Of a DNA stretch of 64,000 nucleotides, positions 43,691-52,704 are shown in pieces (the first letter of the stretch is position 1; each line of letters opens with the position of its first letter). Under the pieces are notes generated by a model, which searched no databases, was not told the DNA's origin, and saw only the letters and a list, made by a program, of their open reading frames with translations. Source of the stretch: Dickeya aquatica (GTDB lineage: Bacteria; Pseudomonadota; Gammaproteobacteria; Enterobacterales; Enterobacteriaceae); contig NZ_LT615367.1 in the NCBI RefSeq assembly GCF_900095885.1, forward strand, positions 124,001 through 188,000. Direction: 5' to 3'. The translations under genes and the position numbers were made by a program.

Positions 43691-43775
43691 ATGCTAAAGA
43701 GAAGGTTAGGCGTTGTTCCATCCATTTTAAGATAGAAGAATCTGCGAATTTACATCTACAAACCCAGAGGTTGTC

Positions 43776-44738
43776 ATGATTAAAAAAATCGGAGTACTGA
43801 CGAGCGGTGGCGATGCACCGGGCATGAATGCGGCCATTCGTGGTGTGGTGCGTGCGGCGTTGGCTGAAGGGCTGGACATCTACGGTATTTATGATGGGTA
43901 TCTGGGTTTGTACGAAGACCGCATGGAACAGCTTGATCGTTATAGCGTGTCTGATGTCATCAACCGTGGCGGAACCTTCCTCGGGTCGGCGCGTTTCCCG
44001 GCGTTTAAGGAAGAAGCCGTGCGTCAGGTGTGCGTGGAAAACATGAGAAAACGCGGCCTGGATGCGCTGGTGGTTATCGGGGGTGACGGTTCCTATATGG
44101 GTGCTAAGCGACTGACAGAAATGGGTTTTCCCTGTATTGGCCTGCCGGGCACCATTGATAACGATGTGGCGGGTACGGACTACACCATCGGGTATTTCAC
44201 CGCGCTGGAAACCGTGGTCGAAGCCATTGACCGCCTGCGTGACACCTCTTCCTCCCACCAGCGTATCTCCATCGTCGAAGTGATGGGCCGCCACTGTGGC
44301 GACCTGACGATGGCGGCGGCGATTGCCGGTGGTTGTGAGTTCATCGTGTTGCCGGAAGTCGATTTCAAGAAAGAAGACCTGGTTGAAGAGATCAAAGCCG
44401 GGATCGCCAAAGGGAAAAAACACGCCATAGTGGCGATTACCGAGCTGGTGTGCGACGTCGATGAACTGGCGCGTTATATCGAAGCGGAAACCGGGCGTGA
44501 AACCCGCGCCACCGTGCTTGGTCACATTCAGCGTGGTGGTTCGCCAGTGGCGTATGACCGCATTCTGGCCTCACGCATGGGCGCTTACTCTATCGAACTG
44601 CTTCAGCAGGGGTATGGCGGGCGTTGTGTCGGTATCCAGAATGAAAAACTGGTACATCATGATATTATCGACGCCATTGAGAACATGAAGCGCCCGTTCA
44701 AAGGCGACTGGCTGGATACGGCCAAGAAATTGTTCTGA
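43776..44738 (+). CDS. pfkA: 6-phosphofructokinase I
   Basis: 320 residues, as in E. coli. Landmarks: ATP site [15 protein letters not shown] (about 9-23), [12 protein letters not shown], the catalytic [20 protein letters not shown] with Asp127, [13 protein letters not shown], and the allosteric/substrate site [16 protein letters not shown]. Catalyses ATP-dependent phosphorylation of fructose 6-phosphate in glycolysis; cytoplasmic tetramer. GAGGTTGTC precedes the start. A Cra site and -10 element lie upstream, and a strong terminator follows 28 bp after the stop, so it is monocistronic. Confidence 0.98.
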   Translation: MIKKIGVLTSGGDAPGMNAAIRGVVRAALAEGLDIYGIYDGYLGLYEDRMEQLDRYSVSDVINRGGTFLGSARFPAFKEEAVRQVCVENMRKRGLDALVVIGGDGSYMGAKRLTEMGFPCIGLPGTIDNDVAGTDYTIGYFTALETVVEAIDRLRDTSSSHQRISIVEVMGRHCGDLTMAAAIAGGCEFIVLPEVDFKKEDLVEEIKAGIAKGKKHAIVAITELVCDVDELARYIEAETGRETRATVLGHIQRGGSPVAYDRILASRMGAYSIELLQQGYGGRCVGIQNEKLVHHDIIDAIENMKRPFKGDWLDTAKKLF

Positions 44739-44765
44739 TCGCTCAGTGAGCCTGGCAAAACAGCG

Positions 44766-44790
44766 AATCCCGCTCTCTGGAGCGGGATTT
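44766..44790 (+). terminator. Rho-independent terminator after pfkA
   Basis: AATCCCGCTC (44766-44775) pairs perfectly with GAGCGGGATT (44780-44789) over a four-base loop, followed by TTCTT. Confidence 0.88.
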
Positions 44791-44927
44791 CTTATTGGAA
44801 GAGGCCTACTCTTTAAGCCATCGGCACTGAGACGTGACTGACTGATAGTTTCCCTGACTCTTGCTGGTTTAGGCCGTTGCTGGCACACAGGCTTGAGCAT
44901 CCACACAGAAATGATTGAGGTTTTCGC

Positions 44928-45812
44928 ATGACAAACGTTACCGTTGCCGCCACACAAATGGCCTGCACCTGGGATTTGCCAAAAAATATCGAAAACGCCG
45001 AAAGGCTGGTGCGTCAGGCACATGCTCAAGGGGCGCACATCATCCTGATTCAGGAGCTGTTTGCTGCGCCTTATTTCTGCATCGATCAGAGCCCTGAGCA
45101 TTATGCGCTGGCGCAAGAGCTGGCCAATAGCCCGCTTATCAAACACTTTTCCGCGCTGGCGGCAGAACTGAACGTGGTGCTGCCACTGAGCTTCTTCGAG
45201 CGCGCCAATAACGCTTACTACAACTCGCTGGTGATGATCGACGCTGACGGCAGCGTATTGGATGTGTATCGTAAAACGCACATTCCGAACGGCCCGGCCT
45301 ATCAGGAAAAGCAGTTCTTCATTCCGGGAGATACCGGTTTTAAAGTGTGGCAAACCCGCTACGCCAAAATTGGCGTTGGCATCTGCTGGGATCAGTGGTT
45401 CCCGGAAACCGCCCGCTGCCTGGCTTTACAGGGAGCCGAGCTGATTTTCTACCCAACCGCCATCGGCTCTGAACCGGCCTACCCGGAGATTGATAGCCAA
45501 CCGCACTGGACGCGTGTGCAGCAGGGTCACGCGGCGGCCAATCTGGTGCCCGTTATCGCGTCCAACCGTATCGGCACTGAAGCCAGCAAATACATCGACG
45601 GTCTGGAAATGACCTTCTACGGCTCCTCGTTCATTGCCGATCAAACCGGTGCGCTGGTGGCGCAAGCCAACAAGACCGATGAAGCGGTGCTGGTGCATAC
45701 CTTTGATCTACAAGCTATTGCCGCCCAGCGCGCGTCGTGGGGTCTGTTCCGCGATCGCCGCCCGGACATGTATGGCGTGATTGGTACCTCTGACGGTAAA
45801 ACCTGGAGATAA
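44928..45812 (+). CDS. aguB: N-carbamoylputrescine amidase
   Basis: 294 residues of the nitrilase/C-N hydrolase superfamily. The catalytic triad is visible: Glu in ILIQELFAAPYF (about 43), Lys in YRKTHIPNGP (about 116) and Cys in GVGICWDQWFPE (about 153). FAAPYFC and the substrate-pocket sequence PHWTRVQQGHAAANLVPV fit the AguB subgroup that converts N-carbamoylputrescine to putrescine, CO2 and ammonia. It is followed three bases later by aguA, making a complete two-step arginine-decarboxylase branch from agmatine to putrescine. GAGG precedes the start. Confidence 0.95.
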   Translation: MTNVTVAATQMACTWDLPKNIENAERLVRQAHAQGAHIILIQELFAAPYFCIDQSPEHYALAQELANSPLIKHFSALAAELNVVLPLSFFERANNAYYNSLVMIDADGSVLDVYRKTHIPNGPAYQEKQFFIPGDTGFKVWQTRYAKIGVGICWDQWFPETARCLALQGAELIFYPTAIGSEPAYPEIDSQPHWTRVQQGHAAANLVPVIASNRIGTEASKYIDGLEMTFYGSSFIADQTGALVAQANKTDEAVLVHTFDLQAIAAQRASWGLFRDRRPDMYGVIGTSDGKTWR

Positions 45813-45815
45813 GTG

Positions 45816-46913
45816 ATGGCTGAACTGACTACGCCATGGCAGGACGGCTTTGCCATGCCCGCGGAATGGGCCGCACACGATGCGGTGTGGATGCTGTGGC
45901 CATATCGCCGTGATAACTGGCGTGCTGAGGGCGACGTTCTCCCTGCCCAGCGCACCTTTGCGGCGGTGGCGGCAGCGATTGCCCAGACCACGCCGGTCAT
46001 CATGGGCGTGCCGCATGACCAACTGGCGCTGGCCAAAAGCGTGATGCCAGCAAGCGTCACGCTGGTGGCGATGGACAGCGATGATGCCTGGGTGCGCGAT
46101 ACCGGGCCAACCATGGTGCTGAATGCTGCCGGTGAACGCCGCGGCGTTGACTGGCAATTCAACGCCTGGGGCGGCGCACTGGGCGGATTGTATGAAGACT
46201 GGAGCCGTGACGAGAACGTCGCCGCGCAGGTGCTGGCGCATCATGGCGATGCAGGCTACGCCGCGCCGCTGATTCTGGAAGGCGGCTCTATCCATACCGA
46301 TGGCGAAGGCACGCTGTTGACCACCGCCGAGTGCCTGCTGAACCCGAACCGCAACCCGCACCTGAGCAAGGCGCAGATTGAGCAACACCTGCGGGATTAT
46401 CTCGGTGTCAGCACGTTCATCTGGCTGGAAGAGGGCGTGTATAACGACGAAACCGACGGCCACATCGACAACATGTGCTGCTTTGTGCGCCCCGGCGAAG
46501 TGGCGCTGCACTGGACGGACGATGAAACCGACCCGCAGTACGCCCGCTCGCAGGCGGCCTATCAGGTGTTGTCGCAGGCGCGTGATGCCAAAGGCCGTTC
46601 GCTGAAAATCTGGAAACTACCGGCACCGGGCCCACTGTACGCCACGCCGGAAGAAACGGCGGGCGTCACCGAAGGCAACGCCATCGAACGTAACGCCGGG
46701 TCACGGCTGGCGGGGTCGTACGTCAATTTCCTTATCAGCAATAAGCAGATTATTTACCCGCTGCTGGACGAACGCACCGACGGTGAGGCCCATGCACTGT
46801 TGCAACAGATGTTCCCCGACTACCTGATAAGCGGCGTACCGGCGCGCGAAATCCTGCTGGGCGGCGGCAACATCCACTGCATTACCCAGCAAATCCCGGC
46901 GGCACACCGCTAA
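45816..46913 (+). CDS. aguA: agmatine deiminase
   Basis: 365 residues of the guanidino-group-modifying fold. Visible sites: [11 protein letters not shown], the active-site [42 protein letters not shown] (His/Asp), and the catalytic Cys in [15 protein letters not shown] near the C-terminus. It hydrolyses agmatine to N-carbamoylputrescine and ammonia. ATG at 45816 is preferred to the GTG three bases earlier. Close spacing to aguB indicates one operon; a hairpin terminates it. No decarboxylase (speA) or regulator is adjacent. Confidence 0.96.
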   Translation: MAELTTPWQDGFAMPAEWAAHDAVWMLWPYRRDNWRAEGDVLPAQRTFAAVAAAIAQTTPVIMGVPHDQLALAKSVMPASVTLVAMDSDDAWVRDTGPTMVLNAAGERRGVDWQFNAWGGALGGLYEDWSRDENVAAQVLAHHGDAGYAAPLILEGGSIHTDGEGTLLTTAECLLNPNRNPHLSKAQIEQHLRDYLGVSTFIWLEEGVYNDETDGHIDNMCCFVRPGEVALHWTDDETDPQYARSQAAYQVLSQARDAKGRSLKIWKLPAPGPLYATPEETAGVTEGNAIERNAGSRLAGSYVNFLISNKQIIYPLLDERTDGEAHALLQQMFPDYLISGVPAREILLGGGNIHCITQQIPAAHR

Positions 46914-46921
46914 TCTTAGCG

Positions 46922-46947
46922 CCTCCCCATAACGGATGATGGGGAGG
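46922..46947 (+). terminator. hairpin after aguA
   Basis: CCTCCCCAT (46922-46930) pairs with ATGGGGAGG (46939-46947) around an eight-base loop, 9 bp after the aguA stop. A weak T-rich stretch follows (CTTTTCTC), so termination may be partial. Confidence 0.65.
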
Positions 46948-46974
46948 TGCCAGCGCTTTTCTCAACTCGCCAGC

Positions 46975-47025
46975 GTTGCCTTTACCAGAATGTTGCTCTT
47001 GCCAGAATATTGCCTTTACCAGAAT
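46975..47025. repeat. three tandem 17-bp repeats
   Basis: Copies GTTGCCTTTACCAGAAT, GTTGCTCTTGCCAGAAT and ATTGCCTTTACCAGAAT follow each other without gaps, 100 bp upstream of the LysE-type gene. Two of the copies differ at only the first base. Confidence 0.85.
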
Positions 47026-47124
47026 AAGGTATGGCGGATGGGTTTCTGCGCAGGTAAGTTAATACTGTGACGGGGCCTACAGGTATCTGTCGGTTAACGC
47101 TTTTTCTACGGTAACGGGAAACCT

Positions 47125-47745
47125 ATGGGCAGTGAAATTATTGCGTTGTGTGTGATTGGTGTTGCCATTTTACTGGGTGCAATGAGCCCAGGCGCGAGTT
47201 TTCTGCTGGTGGCGAGCACCGCTGTGACGTCATCCCGACGGGCGGCGATAGCGGTGTCGCTTGGTATGGGCGTTGGCGCATCGTTGTTTACAATACTGGC
47301 GCTTGCCGGGTTTCAGCTATTGTTGGCGATGGTGCCTTGGCTCTATCTGGTGATAAAAATAGCCGGTGGTGGCTATCTGCTGTGGCTGGCGTTCAGGATG
47401 GTGCGTCGTAAAGCGCCCGCTGCCGCGCAAGTTGCAACCGCCGCTCCCGTAAATGTGTGGCGCGCCTTTGCCTCAGGGATGATGACGCAAATGAGTAACC
47501 CGCAAACTGCGCTGGTGTTTGCCAGTATTTTTACCGCCACGCTTGGCAGCACTATACCAACGTGGATGTATATCGTCTTGCCATTGCTGGCATTGGTCAT
47601 CGATACGCTATGGTACACGCTGGTTGCATTATTACTTTCAACCGATAAGCCACGACGTCTTTATACTCGTTATCGCCGCCTGATAGACCACCTCAGTGCA
47701 GGAGTGATGCTGGCTCTGGGCGTGCGTCTTTTGATTAAGGGGTGA
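47125..47745 (+). CDS. LysE/RhtB-family amino-acid exporter
   Basis: 206 residues with six hydrophobic segments. The family signature near the start reads IALCVIGVAILLGAMSPGASFLLVAST (the SPGP/SPGA motif), followed by GMGVGASLFTILALAGF, IAGGGYLLWLAFRM and the second-half NPQTALVFASIF. LysE proteins export amino acids such as lysine, threonine or homoserine lactone across the inner membrane; the substrate here is not determinable. It stands alone after a tandem-repeat stretch and before AT-rich DNA. The 278-bp gap after it (47746-48023) holds no gene I can support. Confidence 0.88.
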   Translation: MGSEIIALCVIGVAILLGAMSPGASFLLVASTAVTSSRRAAIAVSLGMGVGASLFTILALAGFQLLLAMVPWLYLVIKIAGGGYLLWLAFRMVRRKAPAAAQVATAAPVNVWRAFASGMMTQMSNPQTALVFASIFTATLGSTIPTWMYIVLPLLALVIDTLWYTLVALLLSTDKPRRLYTRYRRLIDHLSAGVMLALGVRLLIKG

Positions 47746-48023
47746 TGTGGGTATTCTTACAGATTTTTAGCAATAACTGCTACTGTAATCATAGCACTTT
47801 ATATCGTTAAACTACTGATAGTAATGTTGCATTTTCTCCTTACTAAGGAGACAGCTTTGGTAGATCCTCCGAAATAAACCATTTGGTAATGGTGATAGCC
47901 TGGTTCTCTATTCTATGAACAGTCAGAATAATGCTGAAAGGTCACAGTCTATGTAGCATTTTTCATATCAGAGGTTATGCTGATTTAACATGGATGGTTA
48001 CTTTGCTTTGATAAATTTACTGA

Positions 48024-49133
48024 CTAATTATATTTAGTGCCTTTCTTCCTTGATGATATGTTTTTTATGAATAATCTTGAAGGCATCTCAATAACACGAT
48101 AGGAAATATGTGCGGCAACCACAATGATAATTGAAAAAGCTATTTGTTTTATGATCCCAACAATATCTAATGCAATATAAATCATAGGGCCAACATGTAA
48201 TTCATAATATCTGATCATTAACTGATGAATCATATACATCGAGAAACTAATTTCACCAAGATGAAGTAGTTTTTTATGAGAGAGGATCTTTGAGATTGCC
48301 CCTTTGTTAAAAGAAAAAACAAAAATTATAAACATAATAGATGGAGCAAAGAAAATGGTTTCGTTCCAGGAGTAAGCATTCGCCATCTTTCTATGGAAAA
48401 AGTATGATGAGAAAAAAATCAAAATCGCAATAATTTCAAATATTGTAGCATAGGTAGTCTTAATGTTTTCAGTTTTATTTGTTTTTCTAAATATAAAACA
48501 TGTAATTATACCAAGAGTAAAATTAAGAATATTTGAAAATGGAGATGTTTCACCATACCACCACTCGGTACTATATTGCTTGATGAATCCACCGATGGAG
48601 ATGCTTGTGATTAATATGCTGAAAATAACTAGTGCTAATAGGAACGTGATTCCTCTCTTTGTTGTGGATAATTTAAATCGATGAGAACCATATAATATAA
48701 ATGGCAATGATATGTAAAAAAATAACTCACAAGAAAGAGTCCACGAAACGCCGTTATATGAAAATATATTGCTTATTTTTGGATACCATGTATGAATAAG
48801 TAATATATTTGATAAGGTGTCAGTTATAGAGTAATTTGCTTCCTTTGCCGTAAGTGGAATGGATATGAGAAATGTTACGAAGTGTATTGGGTATATTCTT
48901 GCAAGTCTAGAAAGATAGAAATTATTTAATGGCGATAGTGATATTTTTTTGAAGTTATCATTATAATTATATGCTAGGATGAAGCCTGATAGGATGAAGA
49001 AAAATATGACACCGATTCCACCAGTATTATAATCGTAACCATAATGCGCAAATACAACCCCCGCAGCGGCAAAAAACCTCATTGAAGTAAGTGGTTCTAA
49101 CGTGATTATCTTGCTTTTGATTTGGCTTATCAT
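48024..49133 (-). CDS. acyltransferase family 3 membrane protein
   Basis: 369 residues from the ATG at 49133, with about ten membrane segments. The acyltransferase_3 domain begins with ITLEPLTSMRFFAAAGVVFAHYG, including the conserved Arg/His, and continues with GIGVIFFFILSGFILAYNY, FYLSRLARIYPIHF and SWTLSCELFFYISLPF. Such enzymes add acetyl or other acyl groups to O-antigen, peptidoglycan or exopolysaccharide. An in-frame start at 49265 would add 44 residues without domain similarity; ribosome-binding sites are weak for both. Composition is markedly AT-rich compared with the neighbours on its left, suggesting acquisition. It lies just outside the predicted island end. Confidence 0.85.
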   Translation of the reverse strand: MISQIKSKIITLEPLTSMRFFAAAGVVFAHYGYDYNTGGIGVIFFFILSGFILAYNYNDNFKKISLSPLNNFYLSRLARIYPIHFVTFLISIPLTAKEANYSITDTLSNILLIHTWYPKISNIFSYNGVSWTLSCELFFYISLPFILYGSHRFKLSTTKRGITFLLALVIFSILITSISIGGFIKQYSTEWWYGETSPFSNILNFTLGIITCFIFRKTNKTENIKTTYATIFEIIAILIFFSSYFFHRKMANAYSWNETIFFAPSIMFIIFVFSFNKGAISKILSHKKLLHLGEISFSMYMIHQLMIRYYELHVGPMIYIALDIVGIIKQIAFSIIIVVAAHISYRVIEMPSRLFIKNISSRKKGTKYN

Positions 49134-49685
49134 TTTGGGGAAGTAACCTCTTTTTGAGTGGACACATGCTTTTATAGTTACTTTGATTGGTAAATTATAA
49201 ATGTTTCGTTTGGCTATGGCCAATGAAATTTTGCATGCAACATATTTTTTATTAACCAACTTCATTGACTACCATTCAAATATAATTATTTTGATATTGG
49301 TCTTTTTTAAAATTAGCAAGAGGTAAAGGTTTTTCCCAATTGAATCTGAATGTTGATTTCATATGCAAATGTCTGAATTTATAGATAAAAATAAATTCAA
49401 TATTAAATTAAGTACACGTTTAAGTACATGTTGATTTGCATTGTTTTGTGTTACGGATTTGTGTATTGAGATTCGGTACACTTATCATGCGCTTGCGCAT
49501 TCTGGCCTTACAGACTGGAGTATGAGAGGACGCTAAGTAAAAAGTGAACAATCTGTAATTATACAATTTGATATGTAAAATATAATAAGCTGATTTTTAT
49601 GATAAAAACATGTAGATGTGAAGCTATACCTTTTTAACATTTTATTTTAAGATAGTTCTTATTTTTCACGTCATTGGAAGGATAT

Positions 49686-50636
49686 ATGGGTGAGCTATCT
49701 AGATATGTTGGTGAGGTCGGTGAAAATATAGCAAAGGTCTTTTTTGAGCGGATTGGCTGGGGAGCTTCATTATCTGATACTCCGTTACCCTGCATTCATT
49801 CTGATAAACATGCTCTTAAGAAGGGTACACCAAGAACGACACATGGTGTTGACAGGTTATTTACTTATATCAGTAACGTAGAATATCAAGCTATACAAAA
49901 CGTATATATATCCTGCAAAAATACCTTAAAGCCTTATCCAGCGGCACCCGTTACAACCTTTAAGAAACATATGAACGATCTCATTACTGGCTTAGAATGT
50001 TTCAGGCGTTCCCAATTGAAACGAGACGTAACCAGTCGATTTAAAGGATATTCTAATCAAATAGATACCGGCGTTCTTTTTTGGGTATCTTGTGCCAAAG
50101 ATACCTACGATAATGTTGTTGAAAAAATATCCTCATGCAGACTAGATACGGACTATGAATTCGGAAATGTCTTTATAGTAGATAATGATGTTGTGAATTT
50201 TCATATGAAAGTATTGAATTATATTGAGACTAAGTTTACTGGGCAGTATTGGTCTTATTATCTATCTGAAACATCAATGAATTATGCAGATAAAAAACTT
50301 ACTAGAAAAACTAAAATTTTACCAGTGGAATATTTAAATTCAAGATTTATTGCATTCGTCGTTGAAAATCCGCTATTACCTGATGATAAACCGAAATTTA
50401 TTATTGTCTGCAAAGATGGTTTTAGCAAAAATAATTTAGAAATGTATATTCAGGCCTCTCGAGAGTATACTAGCGAAATGACGAACAACTATCTATTTGT
50501 TTTTCCTGATTATAATAAAATTGAACATGATACTGATGTGAAACAGGTGAGAATGAGTCTGCCTGACCAGTTAGACATATTATTTTCTGTTGATACTTAT
50601 AACGATCATGGAGTACGAGGTATGCATAATGAGTAA
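49686..50636 (+). CDS. GapS4a-like predicted PD-(D/E)xK nuclease, first gene of a defence-type pair
   Basis: 316 residues from the ATG behind GGAAGGA. The N-terminal part resembles a restriction-endonuclease-like core: Glu13 in GEVGENIAKVFFERIGW, Asp56 in HGVDRLFTY and Lys78 in VYISCKNT, i.e. E...D...SxK with Ser where Glu or Gln is usual. The rest (about 100-316) is mixed alpha/beta without a motif I can name. Size, N-terminal layout and the overlapping second gene recall GapS4a of the GAPS4 anti-phage system; this is from memory, not from a search. It starts 280 bp inside the proposed island end. AT-rich. Confidence 0.55.
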   Translation: MGELSRYVGEVGENIAKVFFERIGWGASLSDTPLPCIHSDKHALKKGTPRTTHGVDRLFTYISNVEYQAIQNVYISCKNTLKPYPAAPVTTFKKHMNDLITGLECFRRSQLKRDVTSRFKGYSNQIDTGVLFWVSCAKDTYDNVVEKISSCRLDTDYEFGNVFIVDNDVVNFHMKVLNYIETKFTGQYWSYYLSETSMNYADKKLTRKTKILPVEYLNSRFIAFVVENPLLPDDKPKFIIVCKDGFSKNNLEMYIQASREYTSEMTNNYLFVFPDYNKIEHDTDVKQVRMSLPDQLDILFSVDTYNDHGVRGMHNE

Positions 50637-51735
50637 AAATAATTTTTTACCGACGAGAGACTTTTTACGTCAACTTATTGGGCAGCATTATGTAAAGCCT
50701 GGAGAATTGAAAAATATACTTCGCGCCCGTGGTGTGTTTTCTTCAAGCGAAGATAAAAAATTACTGGGTAGTATATTAATAAAAACTGGCTTATCCGCAG
50801 AGGAGTATTCAGAATTAAAAGAAACATACAAGACAAGAGAGGAGAACCCTAAAATACTCACAAGGAGAATAAAGTGGTCTTCGGATTCTTCTTTAACTGA
50901 TGCTTTGGATATTAATATTGATTTTGAAAGTTTATTAGATGATAAGTTTGGAACTGTTAAGCTATCATCATCTCCTTTTTTTGTAACACCAGATACAAAA
51001 CAACCTAATATTGTGAGGCTTGACTTTGAAATTGAAAGGCAAGATATAACAAAAAACTGGGGTGAAAATATAACTTATCATAAGGGTTATATTGAATTAG
51101 ATAAGAATACCACAACATTAGACGTCCAGTTGAACTTTTGTCATTCCTCAAAAGAAGTAAAGGATTTTGGTAATCGAATAATATCATATGTGACAAAAGA
51201 ACTTAAAAAGCAAAATCATATATTAGATGAAGAGGAAATGTTATCTATTAAATTTGGCGACTTTGATAACATGGGGAGAGTTAAGTTTTTAAACGATTTA
51301 TCATTTAATTGGCGAGTCAACGAACTCTATTTCAAGGATACTAAAGATCTGCAATTCTCTCCTGATGGAGTTGATGATAAAGCGCCAGATAATTTGAAAT
51401 GGATGAAAGATACAATTGAAGACTTAAAATTAAAGGGAAAAGGTATTCACTCGACTTTTTTTGTATCAAATAAAAATTATCACAAATATATTAAACTTTA
51501 TAAAATCGCATGTGACTATACATTCTCATGCTCCGATTATATAGGAACATGTAGAATAAATTATGAATTCAATGATATTGAATCGATGCATTCAGAATTG
51601 AACGTTGAAATAATTAACTTAAATTTATCCGAGAATAAAAGTGGTATAGGTCGAGAGTTGATTAAAATATCATTGTTGAAATTATTAGATCAAAAGAAAA
51701 TACAATTGCATGAGAAATATAAACTCAAAGGTTAA
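50629..51735 (+). CDS. GapS4b-like partner protein
   Basis: 368 residues; the ATG at 50629 overlaps the end of the previous gene by eight bases, so the two are translated together. The N-terminus (NNFLPTRDFLRQLIGQHYVKPGELKNILRARGVF) has a SAP- or helix-hairpin-like look often used to bind DNA, followed by a mainly beta central domain (about 90-270) and a helical end. I recall GapS4b proteins starting in this way. No catalytic motif is visible, so a sensor or regulatory role for the nuclease-like partner is inferred. The frame is intact. The pair is followed by about 590 bp of non-coding DNA. Confidence 0.5.
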   Translation: MSKNNFLPTRDFLRQLIGQHYVKPGELKNILRARGVFSSSEDKKLLGSILIKTGLSAEEYSELKETYKTREENPKILTRRIKWSSDSSLTDALDINIDFESLLDDKFGTVKLSSSPFFVTPDTKQPNIVRLDFEIERQDITKNWGENITYHKGYIELDKNTTTLDVQLNFCHSSKEVKDFGNRIISYVTKELKKQNHILDEEEMLSIKFGDFDNMGRVKFLNDLSFNWRVNELYFKDTKDLQFSPDGVDDKAPDNLKWMKDTIEDLKLKGKGIHSTFFVSNKNYHKYIKLYKIACDYTFSCSDYIGTCRINYEFNDIESMHSELNVEIINLNLSENKSGIGRELIKISLLKLLDQKKIQLHEKYKLKG

Positions 51736-52326
51736 GTTTTTCAGTCCATAGTATTGCTAGAGTCATTCAGCAATAGTTATCAAACTAATGGGTTTATTTA
51801 TGGGGAATAACATGTTTTTTATTTTAGCGATTGCACATTGGTTAAGAGTATATATTCAATTTTGCTTGGGATGTATAAATGGAGGATTCTCTCATTAATA
51901 ACTCCTTTTCTAGGTCATAAAATAAAAATGCACTCTGAGGCAATAATCAAGGCAAGGGCACCTGAGTATCAGTTGATGCTAAAATTATGAGAGTTAGAAC
52001 AAGAACATTATTTGCTATCTACCAATGAACTTCATTGTGTAAATACTGATGGGGGATCATTGCTAGGATTTATGATATAGCACAAAAAATACATAAAATG
52101 AGGAAAGCGAATTTAATGATGAATTTTAAGCAAATATATGTTGAAAGCTACGAATTTTATACTAAAAGATGGATAGATATGGAGGAAATCTCCGGCATGA
52201 TGGGAGTAAATTTATGGTCTAAGCATTAACGATTAACTATTTTAAAAAGAGTAATGTTATGTTTATGGCTCAGCCCAACGTAGAATAAAAAGCACCCAAA
52301 CTCTCAATTTATATTACGCATGTGGC
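51736..52326. other. 591-bp AT-rich gap between two defence-type modules
   Basis: No open frame of useful length and no recognisable structure. Short broken frames (for instance MMNFKQIYVESYEFYTKRW near 52118) suggest an eroded gene, but nothing can be named. Confidence 0.4.
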
Positions 52327-52704
52327 TTATATATTTATTCTGTGCTGGTAATCAATGAATATATTTTTAAATAATTCAATGATCATTTTGAATTTTGAAA
52401 AATCAATATCTTTATGATTCTGTTTAACAATTATCTCTGCAAATTTTTTCTTGCCAAAATAAAGATTTTTGTCAAATTTATTGTTGGTGGTGAAACTTTT
52501 TTCTCCTAATTTTTTAGATAAAGTTTTTGTGTCGAAAAAATCCTCGATTTTTGTTTCTTTCATATCAAATATCAAAGGGGTTTTAACAACATAAAAATTT
52601 TCACATACATAAGTAAAACCATCGAGTATTTCCCGTGTCTCCATAAATTCTCTGTTGATCACTCCTTCGACCCCAACTGATCCGCTGTCGTTATCAAGTA
52701 GCAA
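52327..52704 (-). pseudogene. retron TOPRIM effector domain, C-terminal fragment (out of frame)
   Basis: 125 residues continuing the TOPRIM domain of the retron reverse transcriptase gene in another frame. It begins MLLDNDSGS, the Asp-x-Asp metal motif of TOPRIM, and continues FYVVKTPLI, TKIEDFFDTKTLSKKL and DFSKFKMIIELFKNI, parallel to the end of Ec67 RT (LDNDTG, LYIVLTPL, SMEDLFP, DFKAF). The upstream part of the domain (VVICEGETDNIYL with the catalytic Glu) is in the RT frame. The start codon of this fragment is fortuitous; in the intact gene it would be residues about 430-555 of one protein. Confidence 0.8.
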
